Assembly: GCF_002775205.1 (NCBI RefSeq)
Contig: NC_036462.1
Span: 31,537,084-31,601,083, forward strand
DNA length: 64,000 nt
Origin: Xiphophorus maculatus
Lineage: Eukaryota > Chordata > Actinopteri > Cyprinodontiformes > Poeciliidae
Direction: 5' to 3'
Shown: positions 51,665-64,000 of the stretch, piece after piece
How positions within the stretch are numbered: position 1 is the first letter of the stretch
How the letters are laid out: each line of letters starts with the position of its first letter
Notes under the pieces: model-generated
Told to the model about the DNA's origin: nothing
The model's input: only the letters and a program-made list of their open reading frames with translations
The model's database searches: none
Position numbers and translations under genes: made by a program

Positions 51665-53616
51665 TTTATTGTTTTTTCAGGAAAGATGTATGTGTGTCAG
51701 TACTGTAAGGCTGTGTTCGCCCAGTCCATTGAGCTCACACGTCATGTACGGACGCACACTGGTGACCGGCCTTATGTGTGTCGAGAATGTGGGAAGGGCT
51801 ACAGCCAGGCCAGCGGGCTCACTGTCCACCTGCAGACCTTCCACAGTAAGAACCCACTCAGTCTGATGTTAACACTATTATTGCTCACAGCAGGGACACA
51901 ACTAACAATTATTTTACGAATCGATCATTCTATCGTATACCAAATTGGTGTATTCTGCAGATTTTTCATTTAACCACTTAAACCTTTTTTATACAGTGTT
52001 AGAAATATTTTACATTTATGTGCCTTCTCTGACTTTAGACTTTATACTCTCTAATTTCTTATTTTTGTACGTACAAGTAATGTCTCCTTGTTCTGTGTTT
52101 TTTTTATAAATGCAAATTAAATATGGGGGTAATTTTAAATTTAGGTTTAGCTCAAAATAGGTGCTTTAGTTAATCTGCGTTATGTAATGTGTTAAAATGT
52201 TCAGATTGCATTATGGAAAAATAGGTATATAATTTTTAGGGCTGGTAAAAAATATAGACATATTTTTTTAATAACAGTTACATACTGCAGCTGTAAGAGA
52301 ACTGCGAAGCAAAGATCATTGAAAAATCTGGGAAGGCGTAGACTGCAGCTGGAGTCAGAGATTCAAGATCAACACGTTCGTTGTATGGAACCAGTCCTGA
52401 ACCAGAGGCTAAAGTCAGAAGTGTCTTACTGGACCTGGAGAAAAAGAACTATACTTTGGTTTGGTAGTCCAAAGTTTTCCTTTCAGATCAATCAAGTTAA
52501 ATCAATCAGGTTTATTTGTACAGCACATTTCAGCAACAGGGCAGTTCAAAGTGCTTTACATCCCAAAAACAGATGAAAGTAAAGTTTGTATTTCATTTGG
52601 AAATCAAGATCCAGAGTCTGGAGGAAGAGCGGAGAGACACAAACTCCATCCTGCTTTTGGCCACTGTTAGGTTTTCACAAGTGATTTGGGTTGCCATGTC
52701 ATGTGCCGGTGTTAATTCACTGGGTTTTCTGAAGTCCGCGGTCGTTTCCCTATGCTGACAAGCTTTATGGAGATGCTGATTTTATTTTCTAGCAGGACTT
52801 GATACCTCCCCACACTACAAAACTTACCAAAAGCTGGTTTAATAACCATTTTAACACCAACAAACTGGCCTGACATGAACCCCACAGGAAATCGGTGGGC
52901 TTTTGGGAAGAGTAAGTAAGAAAAACCAGAACTAACAGATGTAGGTCTCTGTTGTGCTGAGGTTGCACCTCAGCAGAACCACAGGCTGACTGCCTCCACA
53001 CCACGGCGCATTGATGCAGTGTTTCATCCAAAAGGAGCCCTGACCAAGTACTGAGTGCTGTACAGAACGTTTCTGTAAGAAAATCTGGTTTTATTAGCCT
53101 GATGCAACATTTCAATGTTTTGAAAAACTCCCATTTGGGGATTTCGTCAACTTGACACCAGAAATTAAATTAAGAAAAGTAAACACTTGAGATGCATTTC
53201 TCTGTGTGGAACGAGTTTACAGGAGTTTTACTTTCCGAACAGAATTCCAGAAACTGCACCTGTTGATGGTGAAAAGAAAATGTAGACACCTTTTCTATTC
53301 TGTGACGTTTTTCTCTGTCTCCGAAGCGTGTTGATGTCCGACTGCTGTAGAGGTATGACTGTCCCATGTAAACCATTGGTTTGTGTTAATGATTGGTCAA
53401 ATACAAGCACAGCAAAAACATTCCAAACAGTTTAAATTAAACACACACACACTCATGAGTCCCGGTTTGATATTTTCCAGAAAATGAAAAACACACATTC
53501 TTTGAAAATAAGCCATTAGGCATTTATGGCAGCCTAAGACAAAACGGTGGTTCTCCCTGCGTGGGACATGTATCTGTATGTACCGATCATATTTTTGGTC
53601 CAGTTTAAACGGGACT

Positions 53617-55601
<1,985 letters not shown>

Positions 55602-56393
55602 TTTCTCTTCTCTCGTTCAGAACCGAACTATTTTCAACCTGCCTCCCTTCCTCCGGCCAAACGCCGGTGGTTCCCGGCTGCTGCCTCCGACCGCCTGGCG
55701 GAGAACTACGGGTTTAGCTTCTGTCATTAGCAGCAGCAACATAGATATAGATACATAGATGTTGCCTCGACGGCTGCCGGTTTTTTTTTTAATGTAAACA
55801 CGGGAACTTGTCTTGTCTCCAATCACTCCGTTTTCAACCTGCTTGATTTGTTACAACTTCAGGCGCGTTTCATGTCAAATTCTAATAAGAACTGAAAGAA
55901 TAAGAAACAAATGTAGCCAGATCTATGTTCCACTCATGTCTATGTTGAATTAACCTTCTAGGCTTTTGTGCACAAAGAATTATATTCGGTTGCACTCGCT
56001 CACAACATAGACATTAAACAGATGTAAACCTCGAAATGATAGAAAACAGTTTTGTATTTTTTAAAAAAAAGTAAAAATAAGAAACATAGGTGCATTTTAG
56101 CACATTAGAATATTAATGAAAAAATCATTTATTTTTAAATGTGAACGTTATATATCCACAGATTACACATAAACAGACATATTTCACATATTAGTTATGT
56201 AAATGTTGATCAAGCTTAGTCTACCTAAGATGTAGCAAAATCCCCAAATCAGTTTTTTTTTTCTCTTTTACCCGTTAACTTAATATGGAATCAGGAGTGT
56301 TGCTGTAACACACGATGGATCAGAAGGCTGTGAAATAAAATATTTAAATTATAACAGCGGAAGAAACAACGTTTCAGCTGGAAGCTCGTGTTG

Positions 56394-56601
56394 AAATTTA
56401 TGGGAGCCCGTTTCCGCCACTCTGTAAAAAAAAAAAAATAATTATCTCAATATAATGAGATACTATCTCATTATTATCTCGTTATTTTGAGATACCGTCT
56501 CATTATAATGAGATAGTAACTCATTATTTTGAGATACTATATCATAATGAGATCATTTATTTTTTTTAACAGAGTGACGGAAACGGGCTTCCATAGAAAT
56601 T
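56394..56601. mobile_element. Palindromic MITE, copy 3
   Basis: Same element as at 14240-14451. The left terminal repeat reads ccgccactctg here and in unit 2, but ccgtcactctg in unit 1. Confidence 0.8.
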
Positions 56602-57998
56602 AAGAAAATTTCAATACAAAATTTTCAATAATAAAATTATTTTATTTTCTTACAATAAAGCTCCAGGAAGCAGCTCAAAAACACAAAAGCTGACATCTGG
56701 ATTTGGTCAGCTGTTGTTTAGCTGCGTCGGTCCGGACCGCGGGGAGCTGCGTCCACCCGACGCAAAGGGGGCGATACTGACGTAAAGCTTTCAGGGTTAG
56801 AGGCACATCTACGTCTTCATTTCTATGTCCACAGTGTCGTCACTGCACGATCCGTGCTGGTCAGATCTGAAAATGATCTGAAAATGATCTGACCATCATT
56901 TTCAGATCATTTGAGTAAAAAGTTACTCAAGGCTGAGAGTCAGATGGCTGATTTTACACACTATTAAAACTATGTCACATAAATGTTTACACTACAGGGC
57001 AGTTTCTCCTGTCTGAGTCTGTAAGGACAGGATGAGATGTGGGTTAAAGAAAGAAGAAAAACCAAACATTGCTTCTTTTTCTCCATCTAATAGCTTGAGA
57101 ATGTTTTCTCTCTCCTTCAGAGCTTTCCAAGCCTGATCCTTCTCCTTCTCGGGCCGAGAAATTGAAGACAACTCATATAACTCATACACAACTAAAACAA
57201 CTCATATAATCATGTCAAGGTTGTAACATTCAGTTTAATCGGCAGCTGTTGTTTTAAAAAGAAGCTATAACAAAATTGTAAAATAAATAAATAAACGAGG
57301 TCTTCTTACGCTGTTTTGTGTTGTTATTTTAATCGCCAAGAGAATCGCTCTTTTTCCAACTTTTGTCACTTAAGTCTGACAAATAAAAGTCAGTCACCAA
57401 ACACAGTTTTCCAACACGAAGTGTGTATTTCTAATTGTTCGTTGCTGATAGAGGATGGAAGCTGCTGATAGCAGGGCACAAACATTAAGACTTCCTGAAA
57501 AGATGAGAGTGTAGACTTCCTGGTAAATCCTGTTCTAATGTAAAGTATGACAGATTACTGGATTAAGGAAATTTATAGTATATTACATGCTATCACACAT
57601 AATATTTTTTCAGAATTTGGAAACAGTTGCTCTTTATTTCCCCAAGTTATGGGGGGAGGAGAGGAGAGAATCGATATTTCAGCTGCCAGAAATTATTTGC
57701 CAAAGTTAAAGGAGGAGAACCAAATACTTTAGCCACCTGATATAATCCGTTCCCACTCTATAACATGGGAATAAATTAATTTACCAGCAACTCTTTAACT
57801 GTGCTTTGGAAACATTTGCTCTTCATTTCACAAAGGTAAGGGGCTTTGAGATTTAAACTATCTTTCCATAGCTACCTTATATTAAAGTCCTGTAAGGATA
57901 AATATCAAACATAGTTTTCAAAATGTAATTTATGAACCATTATACAACATACATAAACCAAATACGAACCTGGAGGCCGATGGGACCCTCTACGAAGC

Positions 57999-58167
57999 CC
58001 TGGAGGTCAGCCTGGAGACCAACAGGACTCGCTACAAAGCCCTGGAGGTCAGCCTGGAGACCAACAGGACTCGCTACGAAAGCCCTGGAGGTCAGCCTGG
58101 AGACCAACAGGACTCGCTACAAAGCCCTGGAGGTCAGCCTGGAGACCAACAGGACTTGATACGAAGC
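57999..58167. repeat. 42-bp minisatellite, four copies, unit 3
   Basis: Two fewer copies than units 1 and 2, and a different order of variant repeats (three of the four have a ctcgctac core). The plus-strand frame is open for 75 codons through the array. Confidence 0.95.
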
Positions 58168-58512
58168 CCTGGAGGCAGGCCGGGAGGCTCTGCTGACCCC
58201 AAGCTCTTCATCTGACGCCTAACTAAAATAAAAGCAAAACTAGAGTTCATAAGATAAATAAGGGTCTGATGACCTGGCGACAAAGGAATTGTCTGGTGAC
58301 GAAGGAGACCTGTGTTCGATGGCCTCAAGTTCCCATGGCACCGCAGTCCTGCGGGCCTCAAGCTCTCCTGTCAACATCTTTCAAGCGTTAAGCTTTTCCA
58401 CCATAAGTCCCCAAGTGTCAAGCTCCCCTGACACGGTAGTTCTGTTGTCCTCTAGCCTTTCTGCCACAGATACTCAAGCATGAAGCTTGGAGCCCTCATC
58501 ACACTTCTTTAT

Positions 58513-59652
58513 TTAGCAGTACCAAGTGTCAATCCAGTACCTGATAGTACCTGTTTGGTACATTTTCAGGAAGGTATTGGAGACGCCACTGATGACACGT
58601 CTGAATATAGGCTGCTTCTGTAGCTGATCTGAAACTGATTTGATGTTTTCGCTGATTTTCTGTTTAGGTGGCTGCTGGTTCAGCTGCTCCAGTTTAAGCT
58701 GCAGGTCGGTGTTCATATTCTTTAAGTCAGTATTTTTCTGCTCCAGGATCTCGTTTTCCTGCTCCAAGGTGGTGTTGATATTCTCCAAGATAGAACATTT
58801 CTGCTCCAGAGAGGTGCTTCTCAGCGTCAGGGCGGTGTTTATCTGTTCCAAGAAGTTGCTTTTCTCCTCCAAGGAGGCTCTTTTCTGCTCCAAGACGGTG
58901 TTTATCTCGTCGAAAATTGTGTTTTCCAGCTCCAGGGTATTTCTTTCCCTTTCCAGGGCATGGTTTATATGTTTCAGAGTCGTGTTTTTATTCCCTAGAG
59001 CAGTTTTTTCCTTCTCCAGGGTACTTTTTTCTTTCTCCAGGGCGTTGATTCTCTGTTCCAGAGCGGTGCTTTTCTGCCCTAGGGCAGTTTTTTCCTGCTC
59101 CAGCGTATTTTTTTCTTTCTCCAGGACATTGTTTCTCTGCTGAAGAGCGGTGCTTTTCTGCCCTAGGGCAGTTTTTTCCTGCTGCAGGGTGTTTTTTTCC
59201 TTCTCCAGGGCATTGATTCTCTGCTTCAGGGAGGTGCTTTTGTTCTCCAAGGCAGTGGTATTCTGCTCCAGGGTGGTGTTGTTCTCCTTTAACGTTCTGT
59301 TTACGTGGAACAGTTTGTTTAATTTCTCATCTTTGTCTCGAAGCAGATTGTCTTTTTCAAATGTAGCTTGTTCTATGTTCAGAACTTGCATCTTCAGCTC
59401 CTCATTTCTTTCAATCAGAGACTGTTTTACAATGGACATCATGCCAACTTCTTTCAATATTCCATGGAGCTTCTGTGTCTCTTCAGCTAATGTCTGTTGT
59501 ACTTTTTCCTTCCCAGAATCACAAGATGATGTCTTACTGCTGCGACTTATTGTTGATCCCGTTTCTCTGGACAAATCCGAAAATTTCTCAATGATTTTCT
59601 TTACTTGTGTGTTAGAATTTGCCTCTTTATCTCGAAAAGCTTTCATTTTCAA
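58513..59652 (-). CDS. Repetitive coiled-coil protein of unknown function, copy 3 (379 aa)
   Basis: Full-length frame with the same length, 28-residue repeats and overlapping stop/AATAAA as the copy at 16446-17585. I see four amino-acid differences from copy 1: EQAAFEK to EQATFEK, LEMENT to LELENT, MNIDLQ to MNTDLQ and YWVDTW to YWIDTW. Differences are few and conservative while the frame is kept in a low-complexity sequence prone to slippage, which favours a functional protein. Role unknown. Confidence 0.65.
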   Translation of the reverse strand: MKMKAFRDKEANSNTQVKKIIEKFSDLSRETGSTISRSSKTSSCDSGKEKVQQTLAEETQKLHGILKEVGMMSIVKQSLIERNEELKMQVLNIEQATFEKDNLLRDKDEKLNKLFHVNRTLKENNTTLEQNTTALENKSTSLKQRINALEKEKNTLQQEKTALGQKSTALQQRNNVLEKEKNTLEQEKTALGQKSTALEQRINALEKEKSTLEKEKTALGNKNTTLKHINHALERERNTLELENTIFDEINTVLEQKRASLEEKSNFLEQINTALTLRSTSLEQKCSILENINTTLEQENEILEQKNTDLKNMNTDLQLKLEQLNQQPPKQKISENIKSVSDQLQKQPIFRRVISGVSNTFLKMYQTGTIRYWIDTWYC

Positions 59653-60547
59653 TCTCTTGTTAGGATACTACTACGTGCTCTCTGTCTCTCTTCTTCAATG
59701 GTTATGACCGTAGAATTCAAGCGTGCAGCTCTGTGATGCCCTCTAGCTCCACAAAGTGTGCATCGCTCTTTGTGACATCAATTTGCGTGATGTCACACAT
59801 TGATGTCACTGCCTCAGCAGAACAACTAGAAAACTGCTGAAGTTTGAATAAAAACAAACTTTACGGCTGAACGCTGCTCGGCTTAGCTGATGGCTATTGG
59901 AGACAGTTCAGCTGGTAATATGCCACCAAGGCTGAAATCCACACTGGGGAGCCAATGGACTGGCACAGCAGGGTGCGAGGACCACAGGTCAAAAGGAAAC
60001 ATTGTGTCCGAAAACAGAAAAAGGGGAAACGGGCCTGTTGACCCAGCTGACGCCAACTCAACGTCTCTCTAGCTAAGCAAGGTTGGTGGAATCAAATAAT
60101 GTTCTCGCTCTTTGGTTACCTAGCAACAGCCTGTTGAGTCACTTGCGCAGCAGCAGTTTCTGGTTTCACCTCCATTCCTCATAATTGCTTAGAAATAAAA
60201 AAAAGAAATTAAAAAGCATTGTGATGTGAAAACTATGGATAAAACAAGAATGTATTCCAAATATTGAAAACAGAAAAACTAACAAAAACATTATTGATAC
60301 AGATATAAGACACTTATTTCATGATATTGTAATATTGTTCAGCCTTACCATAATTAGACTATTTCTGTGTTTAAAATCCATTTTAATTAGTTATTATTTA
60401 GGATTATTTTCTGAGAAATTGAGTTTGATTAGTTTGAATGTAATTACTGAAATTCGTGGTTTGGGTAATGTTATCATTAACCAAATCTGTGTGACTCACA
60501 ACAACATTTAATTTCCCTTTGGGATCAGTAAAGTTGAATTTTGAAGA

Positions 60548-60644
60548 CAACACTTTACCAAGTGTAAAGTGTTGTCTTTACACTTGGTAAAGTGTTGAAC
60601 TTTACCAAGATGAACAAGAAAATAGATGTATTTTCTTGTTCATC
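60548..60644. repeat. Paired perfect hairpins, copy 3
   Basis: Identical in structure to 18481-18577; arms remain perfect in all three units. Confidence 0.9.
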
Positions 60645-61486
60645 ACGCCGTATGCTGCCACCTACTGGCCAACCAGTCTAAGTTCACAACTGGTGCGACA
60701 TTATATTTCTGCTTTCATTGTTAACTGTCAGTCCGCCAAATGGGAAAACGTCTCTCTGCCGTGAAGCCTAAATTAGTAAAAAAAATTCTAATTCAAAATT
60801 AAATTCAAAAATACTTTATTGCTCCAAAAGGAAAATTAAATGTTGTAGCTCATCAATTCAGATTCTTCACAGAGTTATTGCAGATGGCTGATTGCTGTTG
60901 GCAGGAAAGATCTCTTGTAGCGGTCTGTGTTACAGCAATTTGAAGAAGCCTCTGACTGATGATACTGTGTTTTTTCAAGACGGTCTCATGAAGAGGATGG
61001 TCAGAGTTGCCCATAATTTTCTTAATTTTATAAAGAATCCTCCATCATTTCTGTCTTCTCTCTCCTGATTGGCCCAGTGTTGTTGTCTTGTCTCAGTAAT
61101 GCTGGAGAATAATCACATAATAAGACAAACATTTCTTAATCTCTGTCTAAATAAAAGATGATTGAAAGGGACTTTTTGATCAAGTCATCATCATGTCCTC
61201 ACCTTTTCCACAATCTGTTACAATTAGATCATCAAGTGGAGCAGGTCTTCTCCTTTAGTTGTTGCTCAACTCAAGTCATGTGATACGAGTTGACGGAGAA
61301 ATGAGATAAAGAGAAAAGACAACAGAATTCAAAAAAAAGAAAATCTCAGGTGTAGCATTAAATGACAAGTGTACGTGTTGTTTTAACATCACACAGCTTT
61401 AAAATATCACTGTCAGTGTAACCTCCGCATATTTGCGTTCTTAAATTCCGGTATTAATTGGTTAGTGTTGCTTAACCAATTAATAC

Positions 61487-62331
61487 CGGGTTCCGGGGTT
61501 TTTTGTTCTGTTTTTTCTTTATTTTTGGATCCTCTTGGTGGTTCACGGGCCGTCCACCAGATGGCGCCAGAGGCTGGTTTCCCGGCGGAGGTGTGCCTGT
61601 AGTTCTGCACACCTGACGATGATCTTCTCATCATCAGCTGGAGGTGAAAAGACGCTGACAGCCAGCACTTCGACGCTGGAGTGTTTTCGCCAAAACGGCA
61701 CTCTGAGCCCCTCGGAGTCAGTCTCCGAGTTTGTTTCCTCTGAGCTTCCTCTCGAGTAATTCGTCGTTTTGTTCTCTGTGCTCTCCAGGTGTTTTCCTCT
61801 CGAGTCATTCCCTGGATCCTCCCTGAGAGACTTCCGTTGTGGCTTTTGGATTAAGCCCTCCTCGTGACGCCGTGGGTGGTACCCACAGGTGCATGGCCCG
61901 AGTTCCCATTTCCTCCTCATCTGTCGGATCTCAAGATTCTCCAGTTTCACTTCCTCCGGCTGGCTGTCGGACCCTTCCCTCCATCATCGTCGAATCCAGA
62001 ACTTACCTGTCCGCCCTCCACCGCCATCTCCCAGCCTTTGGACCTCGCTCAGCTCTGCTGCCCATCCGGAACCCGCAGCATCCACCCTCTCAATCCGAGA
62101 CTATATCTACCAGAAAGTAAGAACTGATTTTCCCTTCTCGCACATCCTGTTTCCCAGCTGCCATTGAACTCACCATTTCCTCTTCGCTGTTCTGCAGTCC
62201 CCCCCAGTTTGGACCCTAAGCACGCCAACATCTGTACTGGGTTATTGTTTTACAATAAATATTCTTCAACTGATTCTTTGTCTCCTGTGATGTTCTGCAT
62301 GTGGGCTAGAAACCTAAACCCCAACATGACA
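61487..62331 (+). mobile_element. Probable solo LTR fossil, copy 3
   Basis: Duplicate of the segment at 19420-20264 in unit 3. Confidence 0.35.
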
Positions 62332-62549
62332 GCCACGCCCTCAAACACAGGGGATAGTTAAAGATTAAGGACCTATCTTTAAAATACCAAATTTAAAAAA
62401 AATAGAATTTAATAGATGTAAAGTAGTGTCACTACACGCTCGTGTACAGTAGGTGGCGGTATGAACCTTAAAGTTGCTTGCGATTCCCGCATAATAAAGA
62501 AGAAGCACTTGCCGCGGACAGTGGCAGTATTATTATTGATGACGTAACG

Positions 62550-64000
62550 AACATCGGAAGTTGCTTGGATGGCATGAAGAAATCCTTGAGTCTTTGGTTC
62601 ACTAGAGATCTGACTATTTTTGGACGAACTCTTCTGTCCAAAGCTGAAGGAGTGTCCAAGTTAATGTATCCATGCCATTCTGCTTTCATCTCTGACAAGA
62701 ATATTAAGAAAGCCGATTCAATAATCTTTCTATCTGGAGGAACAAAACTCACTATGACGATCTCATCTTATTAAAGATTATGATAAAGGAGGAATTCGAG
62801 CTTTGGATTTTGAGGCTCTGATTGGTTCATTTAGAGTAAATTGGCTGAAGACCTGTTTGTCTCATTCCAACTCGATGTGGTTTCATAAACCTGAATCTAT
62901 ATTTAATAAGCTCGGTGGCTTAGGTTTCTTGCTTAAATGTGATTTTGAATTAACCAAGATTAATATTGCACTGTCTAATTTCCACAAGCAAGTTTTACAT
63001 TTCTGGAAAATTATATTTACCCACAATTTTACCCCACATGGATCCGTTGTGTGGAATAACAGATCAATATTAATAAATGGAAAATCTATTTTTAAAACTG
63101 ACTGGTATGAAAAAGGTATTTTATTTGTAACTGACTTAATGGATAGTAATGGTGTTTTGTTAAATCATAGAGATTTTACCAACAAATTTGATCTGAACTG
63201 TACTTGTAATGAATATCTAGAAGTATGCAAAGCTATTCCTGTAGCTCTGATCCATCTCATCCAAAACACCTTAAGATATTCAAATGTTATTTCATCTTTA
63301 CCCAAACTGAAAATTGGGGAATATAGTGTGACTGATGGAAAGTGCAATAATGTTATGCTTGTGACTGCCTTCAAATCTAAATTATTTAATGATTACAACA
63401 ATAGGATCTTGACAACAACCAATCTGTCTATTATAAAGAAGAAGGCGTTCTCCAAGTATGTAAAATGGCCGATTTCACCAAAGGTTAAAGAAACTCGCTT
63501 CAAAATCTCTCACAATTTTTACCCAGTGGCTGAATTTTTGCACAAAAGATTAAAATTTGATTCAACATGTTGTGCCTTTTGTGAATGTCCAGAGGAATCC
63601 ATTAATAATCTCTTTTTTTCCTGTCCCTTTTCTTTTAAACTATGGAGAGACATTAAAAACTGGTTGTCCCTTAAAATTGAAGACATCCCAGAGATATTAT
63701 TATAATACTATGTTGATGGCCTTGATAGTCAAATATCTGACATGGTAAATATTGTCTTCTTGCTTGTTAAATATCATATACATTGCTGTAAATGGAGAGG
63801 TTCTACACCTTGTTTTGATTTTTTTCTTAACCAATTTAAATTGTATTACACCTCATTGAAACATTTGAAATCTGTTTCTGCAAAAAAAAGTAACTGCCAG
63901 TATCTCTACTTTTCTTTTGTTTTAAAATCTTGCTCTGTTATTCATTTGCCTTATTGTTTATGTGCTTGTCTTTAGTCTTAGCTCCTTGTTTTTTTTTTTT
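62550..64000 (+). mobile_element. 5'-truncated L1/Tx1-like LINE, copy 3 (cut by the window end)
   Basis: Duplicate of the element at 20483-22015. The left flanking repeat is at 62516-62549 and the open stretch is 62803-63705. The 3' end lies beyond the window. Confidence 0.85.

Larger units (their letters stand above)
44500..51845 (+). pseudogene. zbtb40: zbtb40, incomplete copy 2
   Basis: Exons are 44500-44648, 44746-44944, 45063-45269 and 51681-51845, matching the copy in unit 1 in sequence and phase. The central coding region is again absent and the phase conflict between the second and third exons is the same, so the loss predates the duplication or arose once in the assembly. Sequence right of 52046 is the start of unit 3, so no further finger exons follow. 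Confidence 0.87.

Overview
The window is nuclear DNA from a teleost fish. It holds spliced vertebrate genes with GT-AG introns, a 5'-truncated fish L1/Tx1-type LINE, a SINE-like tail, palindromic MITEs and several interspersed sequences familiar from fish genomes. I recognised genes by recalled similarity to the human proteins. No database was searched.

Layout: (1) 1-3576 carries the first four coding exons of nuf2 on the minus strand, interrupted by transposon debris. (2) 4245-9223 is a complete three-exon ap5b1 on the plus strand, head-to-head with nuf2 across about 670 bp. (3) From 9837 to the window end the sequence is one unit of about 21.1 kb repeated in direct tandem: unit 1 at 9837-30926, unit 2 at 30927-52046, and unit 3 from 52047, cut at 64000. 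Each unit contains, in order: a complete five-exon C1orf50 (DUF2452) homolog on the minus strand; a palindromic MITE; a 42-bp minisatellite; a single-exon gene for a repetitive coiled-coil protein on the minus strand, intact in units 1 and 3 and broken in unit 2; a pair of perfect hairpins; a probable solo-LTR fossil; and a LINE fragment. Units 1 and 2 then show BTB and zinc-finger exons of zbtb40 on the plus strand. The corresponding part of unit 3 lies outside the window.

The right breakpoint of the repeat unit falls in a zbtb40 intron, so the copies in units 1 and 2 lack everything downstream of two zinc-finger exons. They also lack the central exons between BTB and fingers, and the flanking exons are in incompatible phases. 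The 6.3-kb intron between the two zinc-finger exons is almost filled by three tandem copies of an approximately 2.2-kb element. That element carries about 276-bp modules, each combining a perfect CRE, a GC box, an ETS site and a YY1-like site. I do not know a family name for it.

Unit 2 looks hybrid. Left of about 15 kb (unit 1 coordinates) its diagnostic bases match unit 3, and right of about 16.4 kb they match unit 1. Unequal crossing-over would produce this, and so would an assembly join. Dense single-base indels in unit 2 at about 33.1-38.2 kb straddle that switch point and favour at least a badly polished join there. Copy number of C1orf50 and of the coiled-coil gene should therefore be treated as provisional.
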